A DNA stretch of 64,000 bases. Source: Devosia soli. GTDB lineage: Bacteria; Pseudomonadota; Alphaproteobacteria; Rhizobiales; Devosiaceae. The notes below the pieces were generated by a model that saw only the letters and a list, made by a program, of their open reading frames with translations, was not told the origin of the DNA and ran no database searches. Shown here piece by piece: positions 18,094 to 25,628 of the stretch; the first letter of the stretch is position 1, and every line of letters starts with the position of its first letter. Where the stretch lies: NCBI RefSeq assembly GCF_000970455.1, contig NZ_LAJG01000025.1:1-64000 (forward strand), read 5' to 3'. A program made the translations under genes and the position numbers.

Positions 18094-18392
18094 CTGAAAA
18101 TCCCAATCCGAACCAGCTCGCGGTCGCACTGCAATACGATCAGGCGCAAGACAGAGCGCCGCGCATTGTCGCCAAAGGCCGGGGGCTGATAGCCGAGCAG
18201 ATCGTGGCAATCGCCGAGCAAAACGGCATCGTCATCGAAGCTAACCCAGTGCTTGCCGGAGCTTTGAGCCATATTGAACTGGACGACACCATTCCGGTCG
18301 AGCTCTACGAGACCGTCGCCGCGGTCATTGGTTTCGTCCTGCGGCAGAGCAGAGCTGCCGGTTGGACAGCAACCGAAAGCGAAACAGACTGA
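18090..18392 (+). CDS. FlhB C-terminal-domain-like protein (FhlB type)
   Basis: The 100-residue protein corresponds to the cytoplasmic C-terminal domain of FlhB/YscU without the membrane part. It has VALQYDQAQDRAPRIVAKGRG, then IAEQNGIVIEANPVLAGALS and the end DTIPVELYETVAAVIGFVL. The autocleavage site NPTH of FlhB is absent; the region before VALQYD lies at the very N-terminus (NPNQLAVALQYD), mimicking the product after cleavage. Known FhlB/YlqH homologues can partly replace FlhBC. It is coupled to the FliK-like gene by an ATGA overlap and followed by a terminator. Confidence 0.82.
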   Translation: MTENPNPNQLAVALQYDQAQDRAPRIVAKGRGLIAEQIVAIAEQNGIVIEANPVLAGALSHIELDDTIPVELYETVAAVIGFVLRQSRAAGWTATESETD

Positions 18393-18424
18393 AGCAACTT
18401 CCATTGCTTAAGGATGTTGCTTTT
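18392..18424 (+). terminator. Terminator after the FlhB-like gene
   Basis: AAGCAACTTCC (18392-18402) pairs with GGATGTTGCTT (18412-18422) with one mismatch, and TTTT follows. It ends the FliK-like/FlhB-like transcript. Confidence 0.6.
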
Positions 18425-18455
18425 CCCATGTCCACTAAGGGCACGGGAGATCATC

Positions 18456-19007
18456 ATGCTAAGGCAGGAAGACCAACAGGCGATCGAGGATCTGTTCGAG
18501 CGCTTGCGCAACGTTGAAGGGCAGGGTGGCCCGCGCGACGCGGACGCTGAAGCGCTGATCCGGCAGCGGCTCGAAGAAAACCCTGCAGCGGCCTATTACA
18601 TGGCGCAGACCGTCGTCGTGCAGGAGGCCGCTTTGCGGCAAGCGCAGGCGCGCATCGAGGCACTCGAAAGCCAGCGGCAACGCAACCACGGCGGGTTTCT
18701 CGGTGGCATTTTCGGCAGCGACCGGCCTGCTGCGCAGAGACAGCAAGCACAGCGTGGGCCTTGGGACAGTGGCCCAGATGAGCGCCGACGTGGCAATGAG
18801 GGCGGGTTTCTTGCTGGCGCCGCGCAAACTGCGCTCGGCGTAACCAGCGGGGTTCTGCTCGGTAGCGCCATCGCAGGGATGTTCAGCGGCGAAGCAAATG
18901 CTGCCGACACCGCAGCGCCGTCAGAGCAAGATCCAGAAGATGCTGGCGACGACACCGGTGGAGATGATTGGGGTGGTGACGATCCCGATGTAGGCGGCGA
19001 CTTCTAA
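18456..19007 (+). CDS. DUF2076 family protein
   Basis: The 183-residue protein has the DUF2076 N-terminal block (MLRQEDQQAIEDLFERL, then NPAAAYYMAQTVVVQEAAL) and a predicted coiled helix near 60-80. Two Gly-rich segments (GGFLGGIFG and GGFLAGAAQTALGV) follow, one borderline membrane helix (VLLGSAIAGMF), and a very acidic Asp/Gly tail (DDTGGDDWGGDDPD). Family members are cell-envelope associated with no firm function. ATG 18456 was chosen for the family start and a nearby GGGAG. It converges with the SleB gene, overlapping it by four bases. Confidence 0.82.
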   Translation: MLRQEDQQAIEDLFERLRNVEGQGGPRDADAEALIRQRLEENPAAAYYMAQTVVVQEAALRQAQARIEALESQRQRNHGGFLGGIFGSDRPAAQRQQAQRGPWDSGPDERRRGNEGGFLAGAAQTALGVTSGVLLGSAIAGMFSGEANAADTAAPSEQDPEDAGDDTGGDDWGGDDPDVGGDF

Positions 19008-19492
19008 AGCAGTCGCCCAGTCCTCGGATCGCGCTTTTCGTAAAATTCGTTGCCGCCCGCTTCAAGCACATAATACATGTTGTTGTAGGGGAAGCGCATG
19101 CCAGCCGTGTGGAAATGCTGCGCATTCTGCACGCCGGGATGCCGCGCACCGCGCAGCACCTGATCGGCAACCTGTGCAGCCAAAACTGCACCGCTGTCGG
19201 TCATAGGCTTGGTCAGCACGCCTTGAGCGAACTGATTTTTCTGTCCGACGACGCCGCAGACGTTTTTGGGATAGCGCGGGTCGTTGAGACGGTTCATGAC
19301 GACCGTTCCGACCGCCAGCATGCCTTCCGAGCTCGATCGATTGGACTCGAAATACATGGCGCGCATCATGCATTCTTTTTCGCTCATCTGGGCCATGCCA
19401 AAGTTGATGCCCAAAAAGCTGCAGCCGCCAAGGTTGGAAGCCAGGACGGCAAGCGCGGTCACTTGAATTGCGAGACGGCCAAGTCGGGCCAT
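19004..19492 (-). CDS. SleB-family cell wall hydrolase, lipoprotein
   Basis: The 162-residue protein belongs to the Hydrolase_2/SleB family, which cuts peptidoglycan. The N-terminus is a lipoprotein signal ending in the lipobox LGGC (residue about 24), so it is probably anchored to the periplasmic face of a membrane. Family blocks are present: MRAMYFESNRSSSEGMLAVG with the catalytic Glu of YFES, VMNRLNDPRYP, and QFHT-like QHFHTAGMRFPYNN. ATG 19492 gives the cleanest signal with CGGAG upstream; a longer start at 19528 is possible. It probably functions in wall remodelling. Confidence 0.82.
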   Translation of the reverse strand: MARLGRLAIQVTALAVLASNLGGCSFLGINFGMAQMSEKECMMRAMYFESNRSSSEGMLAVGTVVMNRLNDPRYPKNVCGVVGQKNQFAQGVLTKPMTDSGAVLAAQVADQVLRGARHPGVQNAQHFHTAGMRFPYNNMYYVLEAGGNEFYEKRDPRTGRLL

Positions 19493-19584
19493 GATGCATC
19501 TCCGGAGTGTTGCCAAAAAACGGCTCACCCCGAAAATGCACTTTCAGGCTTAAGGAACGCCTGAGAGACTAGGTAAAGAATGTC

Positions 19585-19905
19585 TTAGCGACGACGGGTC
19601 AGCAGGCTGCCGAGCAAAAGTGCGGTTCCGAGGACGGCTATCACCGGGATCGGATCGCGTTGGATTGCCTGAGCGCTGCGCACAGCCTTTCGGCTTGCAA
19701 CGCCAGCCAGCCAGGCGCCCTGCTTGGCCGCTTCACGGCTCCAGTCGGACACGGCATCGCCAAATTCTTCCGCGATGTCGTTCGCGCCATGGGATACGGC
19801 GCGGTTGAGGTGTCGACTCTGCCGACGTAGCTCATGGAGCTGAGCAGCGATCGCTTCAAGGGGGTCTTGGCGGCGGCGCGACACAAAGAGGTCTTCAAGG
19901 TGCAT
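19585..19905 (-). CDS. Small membrane-anchored protein, YqjD/DUF883-like layout
   Basis: The 106-residue product has a long charged amphipathic region (QLHELRRQSRHLNRAV...EEFGDAVSDWSREAAKQ) and one C-terminal hydrophobic helix (IPVIAVLGTALLLGSLLTRRR) closed by arginines. This is the layout of ElaB/YqjD-type proteins, but the sequence match is too weak to assign the family. The ATG at 19905 has GGGAG in front; the frame runs on to 19938. No operon partner: the SleB gene is downstream on the same strand, 93 bases away. Confidence 0.65.
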   Translation of the reverse strand: MHLEDLFVSRRRQDPLEAIAAQLHELRRQSRHLNRAVSHGANDIAEEFGDAVSDWSREAAKQGAWLAGVASRKAVRSAQAIQRDPIPVIAVLGTALLLGSLLTRRR

Positions 19906-20020
19906 GACGGTCTCCCTATTTGTGGAGCGCAACGCCATTGCACAGGCCCAGGTTCCGTGCAGACTGCGGTGCTGCGGGCGGTGGAAAGCCGCAGGATATC
20001 AGGGAGAAGGTGAGTACTGC

Positions 20021-20347
20021 ATGAGCAAAAGCGCCCAACGTCTCAACCGGCTGTTTGACAAGCTCGAACGCAAGATCCCGCCAAAGGCCGCGGGACTATT
20101 GTCGCGCATCAGACGCCCGGAGGCTCGCTGGATCCGCATTCCGCTTGGCATTTTACTGGTGCTTGGCGGTATTTTCAGCTTCCTGCCGGTGCTCGGGATC
20201 TGGATGCTGCCACTCGGCCTGTTGCTGCTCGCAGTCGATCTCATCTTCCTGCAAAGCCCGGTCAATTTCTCGATTCTGCGTGGCAGCCGGTACTGGACGA
20301 CGTGGCAGCGCAAACGGCGAGACCGCAAGAACGCGCCTAAGTCGTGA
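20021..20347 (+). CDS. Small inner-membrane protein, 108 aa
   Basis: A basic N-terminus (RLNRLFDKLERKIP) is followed by two closely spaced hydrophobic helices (WIRIPLGILLVLGGIFSFLP and IWMLPLGLLLLAVDLIFL) and a basic tail (WQRKRRDRKN). The layout resembles a family of short alphaproteobacterial membrane proteins without known role. AGGGAGAAGG lies 10-20 bases before the ATG. Its 3' end overlaps the convergent nucleosidase gene by 11 bases. Confidence 0.7.
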   Translation: MSKSAQRLNRLFDKLERKIPPKAAGLLSRIRRPEARWIRIPLGILLVLGGIFSFLPVLGIWMLPLGLLLLAVDLIFLQSPVNFSILRGSRYWTTWQRKRRDRKNAPKS

Positions 20348-20945
20348 GATCGACCTCGCCTCGGGCGAGCAACGTTTCGACGCAATCCACCGCTTGCGCG
20401 AGCCGTTCGTCGATGATGTGAAGATACCGCGTCCAGTCCTCGATGCGGCTGACGGCGTCCCGGCCGTCCGAGATGCCACGGAGTCCGAGGAGCGGAACCC
20501 CGAAGGCCTGGCAGGCGCGTTTGACCGCGAACGTCTCCATGTCGACCATGTCTTCGACGATCTGATCGAATTGCGGTCCGGTGACGACGTTTCCGCCTGT
20601 CGAGAGAGTGGCGGGCGTAAGGCCATTGATAGCGGGCACAAGAGGCAACGTTGGCGGCAAATCGAGAAACGGTGTAGTGCCTCGGGGGAAGCCCAGGGCT
20701 GAGGCATCCATGTCTCTATAGGAGACTGATATTGCCTGATAGACGCCGCACTGTTCGAGCCGGTTCGACCCAGCCGAGCCAAGGCATACGACCATTTGCG
20801 GCATTGCATCGCGACGCTCTGCGAGCGCCTTGGTTGTGGCAATCGCCGCCTCGACGGGACCGACGCCGATGAAGACCGGATCGATGCGCTGCTTGAGGTG
20901 AGCGCCGTACTCTGCGGGTGCGGCCATCAAATATAAAACCGACAT
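20337..20945 (-). CDS. MTA/SAH nucleosidase-family protein
   Basis: This is a 202-residue member of the PNP/MtnN fold family, which cleaves the N-glycosidic bond of 5'-methylthioadenosine or S-adenosylhomocysteine. The catalytic region is recognisable: VEDMVDMETFAVKRACQAFG (Glu of MVDMETFA) and LLGLRGISDGRD with the general-acid Asp. It is shorter than E. coli MtnN (232), and the N-terminal part has VLYLMAAPAEYGAHL and CLGSAGSNRL in place of the usual GAMEEE and GTAGG blocks, so the exact substrate is uncertain. ATG 20945 is used; four codons upstream is another ATG. Confidence 0.72.
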   Translation of the reverse strand: MSVLYLMAAPAEYGAHLKQRIDPVFIGVGPVEAAIATTKALAERRDAMPQMVVCLGSAGSNRLEQCGVYQAISVSYRDMDASALGFPRGTTPFLDLPPTLPLVPAINGLTPATLSTGGNVVTGPQFDQIVEDMVDMETFAVKRACQAFGVPLLGLRGISDGRDAVSRIEDWTRYLHIIDERLAQAVDCVETLLARGEVDLTT

Positions 20946-21079
20946 GGGTATCCACACATTCTCGCGAGAACGCCGATCGGCATGGCAGCTATGCCGGCTG
21001 AACGCTGGTCGTTACCCTTTGCGTAACAGAATGATGACACATTGAGCCAGACCTACAGCTAGAAAAGGCAGGCACGAAA

Positions 21080-21370
21080 GTGCGGTTCGCGGTGATTCAA
21101 GGGTCCAAGGATTGGACCGATGCAAAGCCCTCAAGCTACGCTCCGGTTCGGGGCGTCGATGTCGAAGACGTTCACGCCGAGGCGCGTCGACGCCTCAAGG
21201 CGTTGAAGATCGACGAGTGGAAGATGCGAGAGTTCGTCACCGGCGTGTCGATCCCGGACGATATCCGCCATGTGGCTCTCCAGATCGAATTTGCGTCACA
21301 GGCGATTTCGCGCTTGTCCCCCATCCCATCGGATTATGCAGACGACATTTACTGGCCGCGCGTCTGGTAA
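21080..21370 (+). CDS. Hypothetical protein, 96 aa
   Basis: This GTG-started frame gives a 96-residue soluble protein with a charged middle (VEDVHAEARRRLKALKIDEWKMREF) and a Pro/aromatic end (PSDYADDIYWPRVW). No signal or membrane segment is present, and the family is not recognised. The composition reads as a genuine alpha/beta protein. It is followed by a hairpin shared with the convergent DUF2934 gene. Confidence 0.5.
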   Translation: MRFAVIQGSKDWTDAKPSSYAPVRGVDVEDVHAEARRRLKALKIDEWKMREFVTGVSIPDDIRHVALQIEFASQAISRLSPIPSDYADDIYWPRVW

Positions 21371-21399
21371 AAGGAAAAAGGGAGCGGCGAGGCGCTCCC
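21371..21399 (-). terminator. Hairpin terminator for the DUF2934 gene
   Basis: GGGAGCG (21380-21386) and CGCTCCC (21393-21399) form a 7-base stem. Read on the minus strand the stem is followed by a T-rich run (CTTTTTCCTT). It sits between convergent genes. Confidence 0.6.
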
Positions 21400-21420
21400 A
21401 AATGCAGAAATCCCGACCGA

Positions 21421-21612
21421 TCAGGCTGCAATCGCCTTCTTGGCGCGCGGTGCGCGCTTGCGTGACGGGGACTTGATGGTTTTGGCGGCCTCGGCTGCCA
21501 GCTGCGAGGCGGCCTTGAACCAGTAAGCCTGATCCTGGCCCTCCGGTCGACCGTCGGCTTCCCACAGTTGATAGGCACGCTGCTGAATTTCTTCCTGCAC
21601 GACACTCTCCAT
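21421..21612 (-). CDS. DUF2934 domain protein, 63 aa
   Basis: This short protein matches the DUF2934 pattern: IQQRAYQLWEADGRPEGQDQAYWFKAASQL (residues about 9-38), then a basic Lys/Ala/Arg-rich tail (SPSRKRAPRAKKAIAA) that may bind nucleic acid or be unstructured. DUF2934 proteins are common small proteins of Hyphomicrobiales with no established function. It is monocistronic with a terminator. Confidence 0.8.
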   Translation of the reverse strand: MESVVQEEIQQRAYQLWEADGRPEGQDQAYWFKAASQLAAEAAKTIKSPSRKRAPRAKKAIAA

Positions 21613-21649
21613 TGAACTCGAACCGTGCCGGAAGCCTCGCCCTATAAGG

Positions 21650-23998
21650 TTAAGGTCCTGTTACGGACTGCATCCCGCCGCCAAGGCCGCCTGCAAGTGC
21701 GGTCCAGTTGTCATCACTCACTTGGCGCTGCAGCAGGACGCGAAACTGGGCTTCCGGCATCGGGCGGCCGAAGTAATATCCTTGGGCCTCCGTGCAGTTG
21801 GCGCCGGCGATGATATCGAGCTGCGCCTTGGTTTCGACGCCCTCTGCCGTCGTCACCATGCGCAGATTGCGGCCAAGCGTGGCGATAGACTGGACGATCG
21901 AGAGGCTGTCCGGGCGCGATTCCAGCTCGCGGACGAAGCTCTGGTCAATCTTGAGTTTGTCGAAGGGGAAGCGCTGCAGATAGCTTAACGAGGAGTAGCC
22001 GGTGCCAAAATCGTCGAGCGCGATCGTCAGCCCTAGGGCGCGAAGCTGGTGCAATGCCTCGAGATTGACGGCGTTATTCTGTAACAACACGGATTCAGTT
22101 ATCTCGAGCTCAAGCCGGCGCGGATTGAGCTCGCTCGTTGCGAGCACTGCTTTGACGATGTCGACGAGCCCAGGCTTTCTAAACTGAACAGGCGAGAGGT
22201 TGACTGAAACGCGAACATCCTCTGGCCAGCCCAGGGCATCGAGGCAGGCGCGTTGCAGCGCCCATTCTCCGAGCGTTTCGATTGCACCTGTCTCCTCGGC
22301 AAGCGGGATGAATTCTCCGGGCGAAATCATACCGTGGTCGGGATGAGTCCAGCGCATCAGTGCTTCGCCAGCCACGATCAAGCCAGTATCGAGACGTACG
22401 AGCGGCTGATAGTAAAGTTCGAACTGTCCGAGTTTTATGCCGCGGCGCAGGTCGGTTTCGAGATGACGTCTGTTCTGTAGCGCCTTTTCCATTTGCGGCG
22501 AGAAGAAGCGGAACGTGCCTGCGCCATCAGCCTTGGCACTATAAAGCGCAAGGTCAGCATTCTTCATCAACTGGTCGGTGTCGGTGCCATCAGTCGGCGC
22601 GAGGGCGATACCAACGCTGGTGCTGATGACGATCTCGTTGCCTTCGATGGAGTAGGGCCGTTCAATGCTATCGATCAGGCGCTGAGCGAGAGCTTGGGAA
22701 TTATCGATGCTGTCTTCGCCGCCATAATGGAGCAACGCAAATTCGTCGCCTCCGAGCCGGGCGACGATATCGCGCGGCGAGGCTGTCTCGCGCAGGCGTT
22801 CCGCGACCTGGCGCAGAAGCGCATCGCCAATCGGGTGGCCGAGCGTATCGTTGACCTCCTTGAAGCGGTCGAGATCGAGGTACAGAACGGCAAAGCGTTC
22901 GTTACGGGTCAGGAGGCCACGGACCGCTTGCGCGATGTTCTCCCAAAACAAAAGACGGTTCGGCATGCCGGTCAGTGTGTCATGATGCGCCATGTGGACG
23001 ACGCGACTTTGAGCACGATGACGCTCTGTCACATCCTCGAATGTGCAGACCCAGCCGCCTTCCGCCATCGGCTCCCGCGAAACCATCAGCACCGTGCCAT
23101 CCGGCAGGCGATGTATGCGATTGTTGAGAAGCGCGATGTCGCTGCCACCGGTTGTCGGGGACGCGTCGCCAAGGCCATCGGCGAGGAGTTCATCGCCGAT
23201 CAGATCGAAGATCGAGGTGCCCGGCGCCGCGGAGGCGTGGTCGAGCCTGAAAATTTCGAGGAAGCGCGGATTGCTGACGATCAAACGATGTTGGGCATCG
23301 AGCAGGCAGAGCCCAAGCGACATGGCTTCAAGGGCCGCATCGAACCGCGCATTCTGCGTTTCAAGATCACGCTCGTTTTCTTCGAGAACCCGATAGGCGC
23401 GGCCGAGAAGGCCGTTATGTATGACGAGCAGTGCGATCAGCGCGCAACCGCAGGCGATCATGCCCAGGGCAACATAGGTAAAAGCCCATTGGAGCGTGAT
23501 CAGTCCCTGCCGATCGGCATCGATCCGGCCAACGTTCCAGACATTGGCATCAGTCGAGAGGCGGACGAGTTTGGGATAGACCGGCTCGAGGATGTCGATG
23601 ATTTGGGGCGGGACGTTCGGATCCCAGAGTTGATCGAGCAATGGACGGGCGCGATTGAGCGCGGCTTCGACGTCATTGAGAATCTGCGCAATGCGAGGAT
23701 CGGACTGGACGAACTTTTCGACCGACTGGCTGCGGAGTGTCTTGATCCGATTGACGACGATATCGAAGCGGAGCCGCACTTCGTCCGGGGTCACCTTGCC
23801 GTCGTTCAAGCCAAGCGCGCTGACACGGTGCTGTAGCCGAGCGAATTCGCTCGGCGCCTGCGCCACCATCCAGGTGACGTTGCCGAGACCGACGCTTTCA
23901 AGCGCCTGCTGCCGCTGGTAAACCAAAGCGCTGATGTAGACCGCCGAGGCTATGAAGCCCAGGATCACGACGGTCAGCGCTATTCGTAGGAACCGCAT
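21650..23998 (-). CDS. Membrane GGDEF-EAL protein with periplasmic sensor and PAS
   Basis: This 782-residue c-di-GMP enzyme has an N-terminal helix (about 8-28), a helical periplasmic domain (about 30-170), a second helix (WAFTYVALGMIACGCALIALLVI), and a PAS domain (about 230-330). GGDEF follows (intact RLGGDEFALL near 416), then EAL (intact GEALMRW near 545, with the usual DDFGTGYSSLSYL and ETEI-type LELEITES). The inhibitory RxxD site before GGDEF is not conserved (SPRD). Both cyclase and phosphodiesterase motifs look intact. The gene upstream encodes a small exported protein, possibly its ligand-binding partner. Confidence 0.88.
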   Translation of the reverse strand: MRFLRIALTVVILGFIASAVYISALVYQRQQALESVGLGNVTWMVAQAPSEFARLQHRVSALGLNDGKVTPDEVRLRFDIVVNRIKTLRSQSVEKFVQSDPRIAQILNDVEAALNRARPLLDQLWDPNVPPQIIDILEPVYPKLVRLSTDANVWNVGRIDADRQGLITLQWAFTYVALGMIACGCALIALLVIHNGLLGRAYRVLEENERDLETQNARFDAALEAMSLGLCLLDAQHRLIVSNPRFLEIFRLDHASAAPGTSIFDLIGDELLADGLGDASPTTGGSDIALLNNRIHRLPDGTVLMVSREPMAEGGWVCTFEDVTERHRAQSRVVHMAHHDTLTGMPNRLLFWENIAQAVRGLLTRNERFAVLYLDLDRFKEVNDTLGHPIGDALLRQVAERLRETASPRDIVARLGGDEFALLHYGGEDSIDNSQALAQRLIDSIERPYSIEGNEIVISTSVGIALAPTDGTDTDQLMKNADLALYSAKADGAGTFRFFSPQMEKALQNRRHLETDLRRGIKLGQFELYYQPLVRLDTGLIVAGEALMRWTHPDHGMISPGEFIPLAEETGAIETLGEWALQRACLDALGWPEDVRVSVNLSPVQFRKPGLVDIVKAVLATSELNPRRLELEITESVLLQNNAVNLEALHQLRALGLTIALDDFGTGYSSLSYLQRFPFDKLKIDQSFVRELESRPDSLSIVQSIATLGRNLRMVTTAEGVETKAQLDIIAGANCTEAQGYYFGRPMPEAQFRVLLQRQVSDDNWTALAGGLGGGMQSVTGP

Positions 23999-24054
23999 GG
24001 CGACGGCCGCATCCTGTGCTTCGCCGGCCTGCCCTGTCCCCGGGCAGGATCAGC

Positions 24055-24531
24055 CTATTGAACGGTGATTTGTTTGACCTGCCAGACGGCGCGCCCATAG
24101 TAGGGCTGGCCCTGTAGTACCGGATCGGAATCGAAGGGGTAAATGACGAAGAAAGGGCCTTGGTCGTCGACCGGCATGTAGTCGCCATTCCGCTTGACCG
24201 CGAGGATAGTTCCGAATTCGGCAAAGTCCGACGTGGGGATATCGACGCTATAGTCGTTGAGCGCGATGACGGTAACCGTTTTACCTGTGGCGTCTGCTTT
24301 TTCGAGCAGAGTTGCAAGCGGGACGCCTTCGAAGTCGATCAGACCTTCGTTCCATGGCGTATGGGTTTTGATCGACACTAGTCCCATCGCTTCGAGCTGA
24401 TCTCGATCGAAAGTAACCGAGCCGGAAGGACTGGTAATCGTGACGGCCGGCACGTCCTGTGCGAAAGCGGGAGCGACGATGAGAGCCCCTGCTAGTAATA
24501 AGACGGAAGTTAGGACGCGCTTGGCAATCAT
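24055..24531 (-). CDS. Small exported protein with SUOX-like molybdopterin-binding fold
   Basis: The 158-residue protein has a Sec signal (MIAKRVLTSVLLLAGALIVAPAFAQD) and a mature part resembling the oxidoreductase molybdopterin-binding fold: TFDRDQLEAMG, then HTPWNEGLIDFEGVPLATLLE, ALNDYSVDIP and the end YYGRAVWQVKQI. It is much shorter than true sulfite-oxidase-type enzymes and lacks the cysteine that ligates Mo, so it probably binds no cofactor. It lies 56 bases upstream of the GGDEF-EAL gene on the same strand; this pairing suggests a periplasmic sensor subunit (inference). Confidence 0.72.
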   Translation of the reverse strand: MIAKRVLTSVLLLAGALIVAPAFAQDVPAVTITSPSGSVTFDRDQLEAMGLVSIKTHTPWNEGLIDFEGVPLATLLEKADATGKTVTVIALNDYSVDIPTSDFAEFGTILAVKRNGDYMPVDDQGPFFVIYPFDSDPVLQGQPYYGRAVWQVKQITVQ

Positions 24532-24659
24532 TGGAGTGCTCCATTGTCGCCGTTACTTTGCACCTCTAATTCTTAAGTGGTGTTAACGCACTAGCCGATT
24601 ATCGCAGGACACTTAACGTACGGTGAGCCGCGAAGATCGCATTTGTGCGAGAGCGTTGG

Positions 24660-25595
24660 CTAGAGGCTGGCATTTCGGGCGGCGGCACGGAACTCAAGTG
24701 GAGCCATATCCCGGCGACGGCGGAACACTTTGGCAAGATAATTGGCGTCGGAAAATCCAGTCGCCTGAGCAATTTCGGCGACGCGCATCTCCGTTGCGAG
24801 TAGCAGCCTTTCGGCTCGTTCCAAGCGCTTTTCCAGTACGAAATCGGACGGAGCGGAGCCCGTCGCGCTGGTAAAAATTCGAACGAAGTGGGCTCGGCTG
24901 AGATCCGCAACTGCGGCGAGCCGATCGACAGGAAGTGGCGCGGCTATATTGGTTTCAATATGAGCAACAACACGGCCAATGTTAGCGGGGATAAGATTGT
25001 CTGACACTTGCCGGCTGGCGAAGGCAGTGTCGTGGAGACATGCCATTGCAGCATAAGCGGAGGTTGATGCCCTGCCCGGGGATAGATTTAACTCAAGCAT
25101 TTCCAGGCACGCCGCAGCGAGGCGATCGACCTGATCTGTGGTTGGCTCCAGCACAGGGCCAGCACTATCGAGAATTTCACGAGCCAGCCGCAAAGCCTCC
25201 CGGCCATTGAGCAGCAGCCAGAAATATTCCCATTCGCCGCCTCGCTCCAACCAATACCGGTGAGCGTGAGGAATGGTGATTATCATTGTTTTTCCGGGGG
25301 TTAGCCGGTATCGCGTCCCTGCATAATCGAGCCGGCCTTCGCCCAGCGTCGTGTGCTGGATGACGAGGAAGGGCGCCGTGCCGCGCTTGGTGCCATCCCA
25401 AGAATAGACTTCGTTTCGCCGTTGCTCATAGCCGGCGCTGACGCCCATGCAATGGAGTGGCGCGACGCTTCTGGGAAGAGCCAGGCTACGGACGTCGTGA
25501 CCATGTTCGAGAAGCTGAGAAAGCACAAAATTACCCACGATGGCACAAGCTTTCTCTACACCACCGTCCGGCCAACAGCTAGCTAGTGGTAACAT
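24660..25595 (-). CDS. AraC-family transcriptional regulator
   Basis: The 311-residue regulator has a cupin-like sugar-binding N-terminal region (about 60-150, including RLTPGKTMIITIPHAHRYWL) and a C-terminal pair of AraC helix-turn-helix motifs (about 215-308; DLSRAHFVRIFTSATGSAPSDFV and IAQATGFSDANYLAKVFRRRRDMAPLEFR). It is divergent from the GH4 alpha-galactosidase gene, so probably controls galactoside use. The ATG at 25595 sits inside an inverted repeat that looks like an operator, so translation may start lower, for instance at GTG 25538 just before NFVLSQLLEHG. Confidence 0.85.
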   Translation of the reverse strand: MLPLASCWPDGGVEKACAIVGNFVLSQLLEHGHDVRSLALPRSVAPLHCMGVSAGYEQRRNEVYSWDGTKRGTAPFLVIQHTTLGEGRLDYAGTRYRLTPGKTMIITIPHAHRYWLERGGEWEYFWLLLNGREALRLAREILDSAGPVLEPTTDQVDRLAAACLEMLELNLSPGRASTSAYAAMACLHDTAFASRQVSDNLIPANIGRVVAHIETNIAAPLPVDRLAAVADLSRAHFVRIFTSATGSAPSDFVLEKRLERAERLLLATEMRVAEIAQATGFSDANYLAKVFRRRRDMAPLEFRAAARNASL

Positions 25596-25604
25596 TACGT
25601 TACC
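25588..25604. promoter_or_regulatory. Inverted repeat between AraC and GH4 genes
   Basis: GGTAAC (25588-25593) and GTTACC (25599-25604) are perfect arms around ATTAC. It lies 24 bases before the GH4 ATG and overlaps the upstream candidate ATG of the AraC gene. A candidate operator. Confidence 0.45.
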
Positions 25605-25628
25605 GTTGAGCGGTGCACGGGAGGGAAT

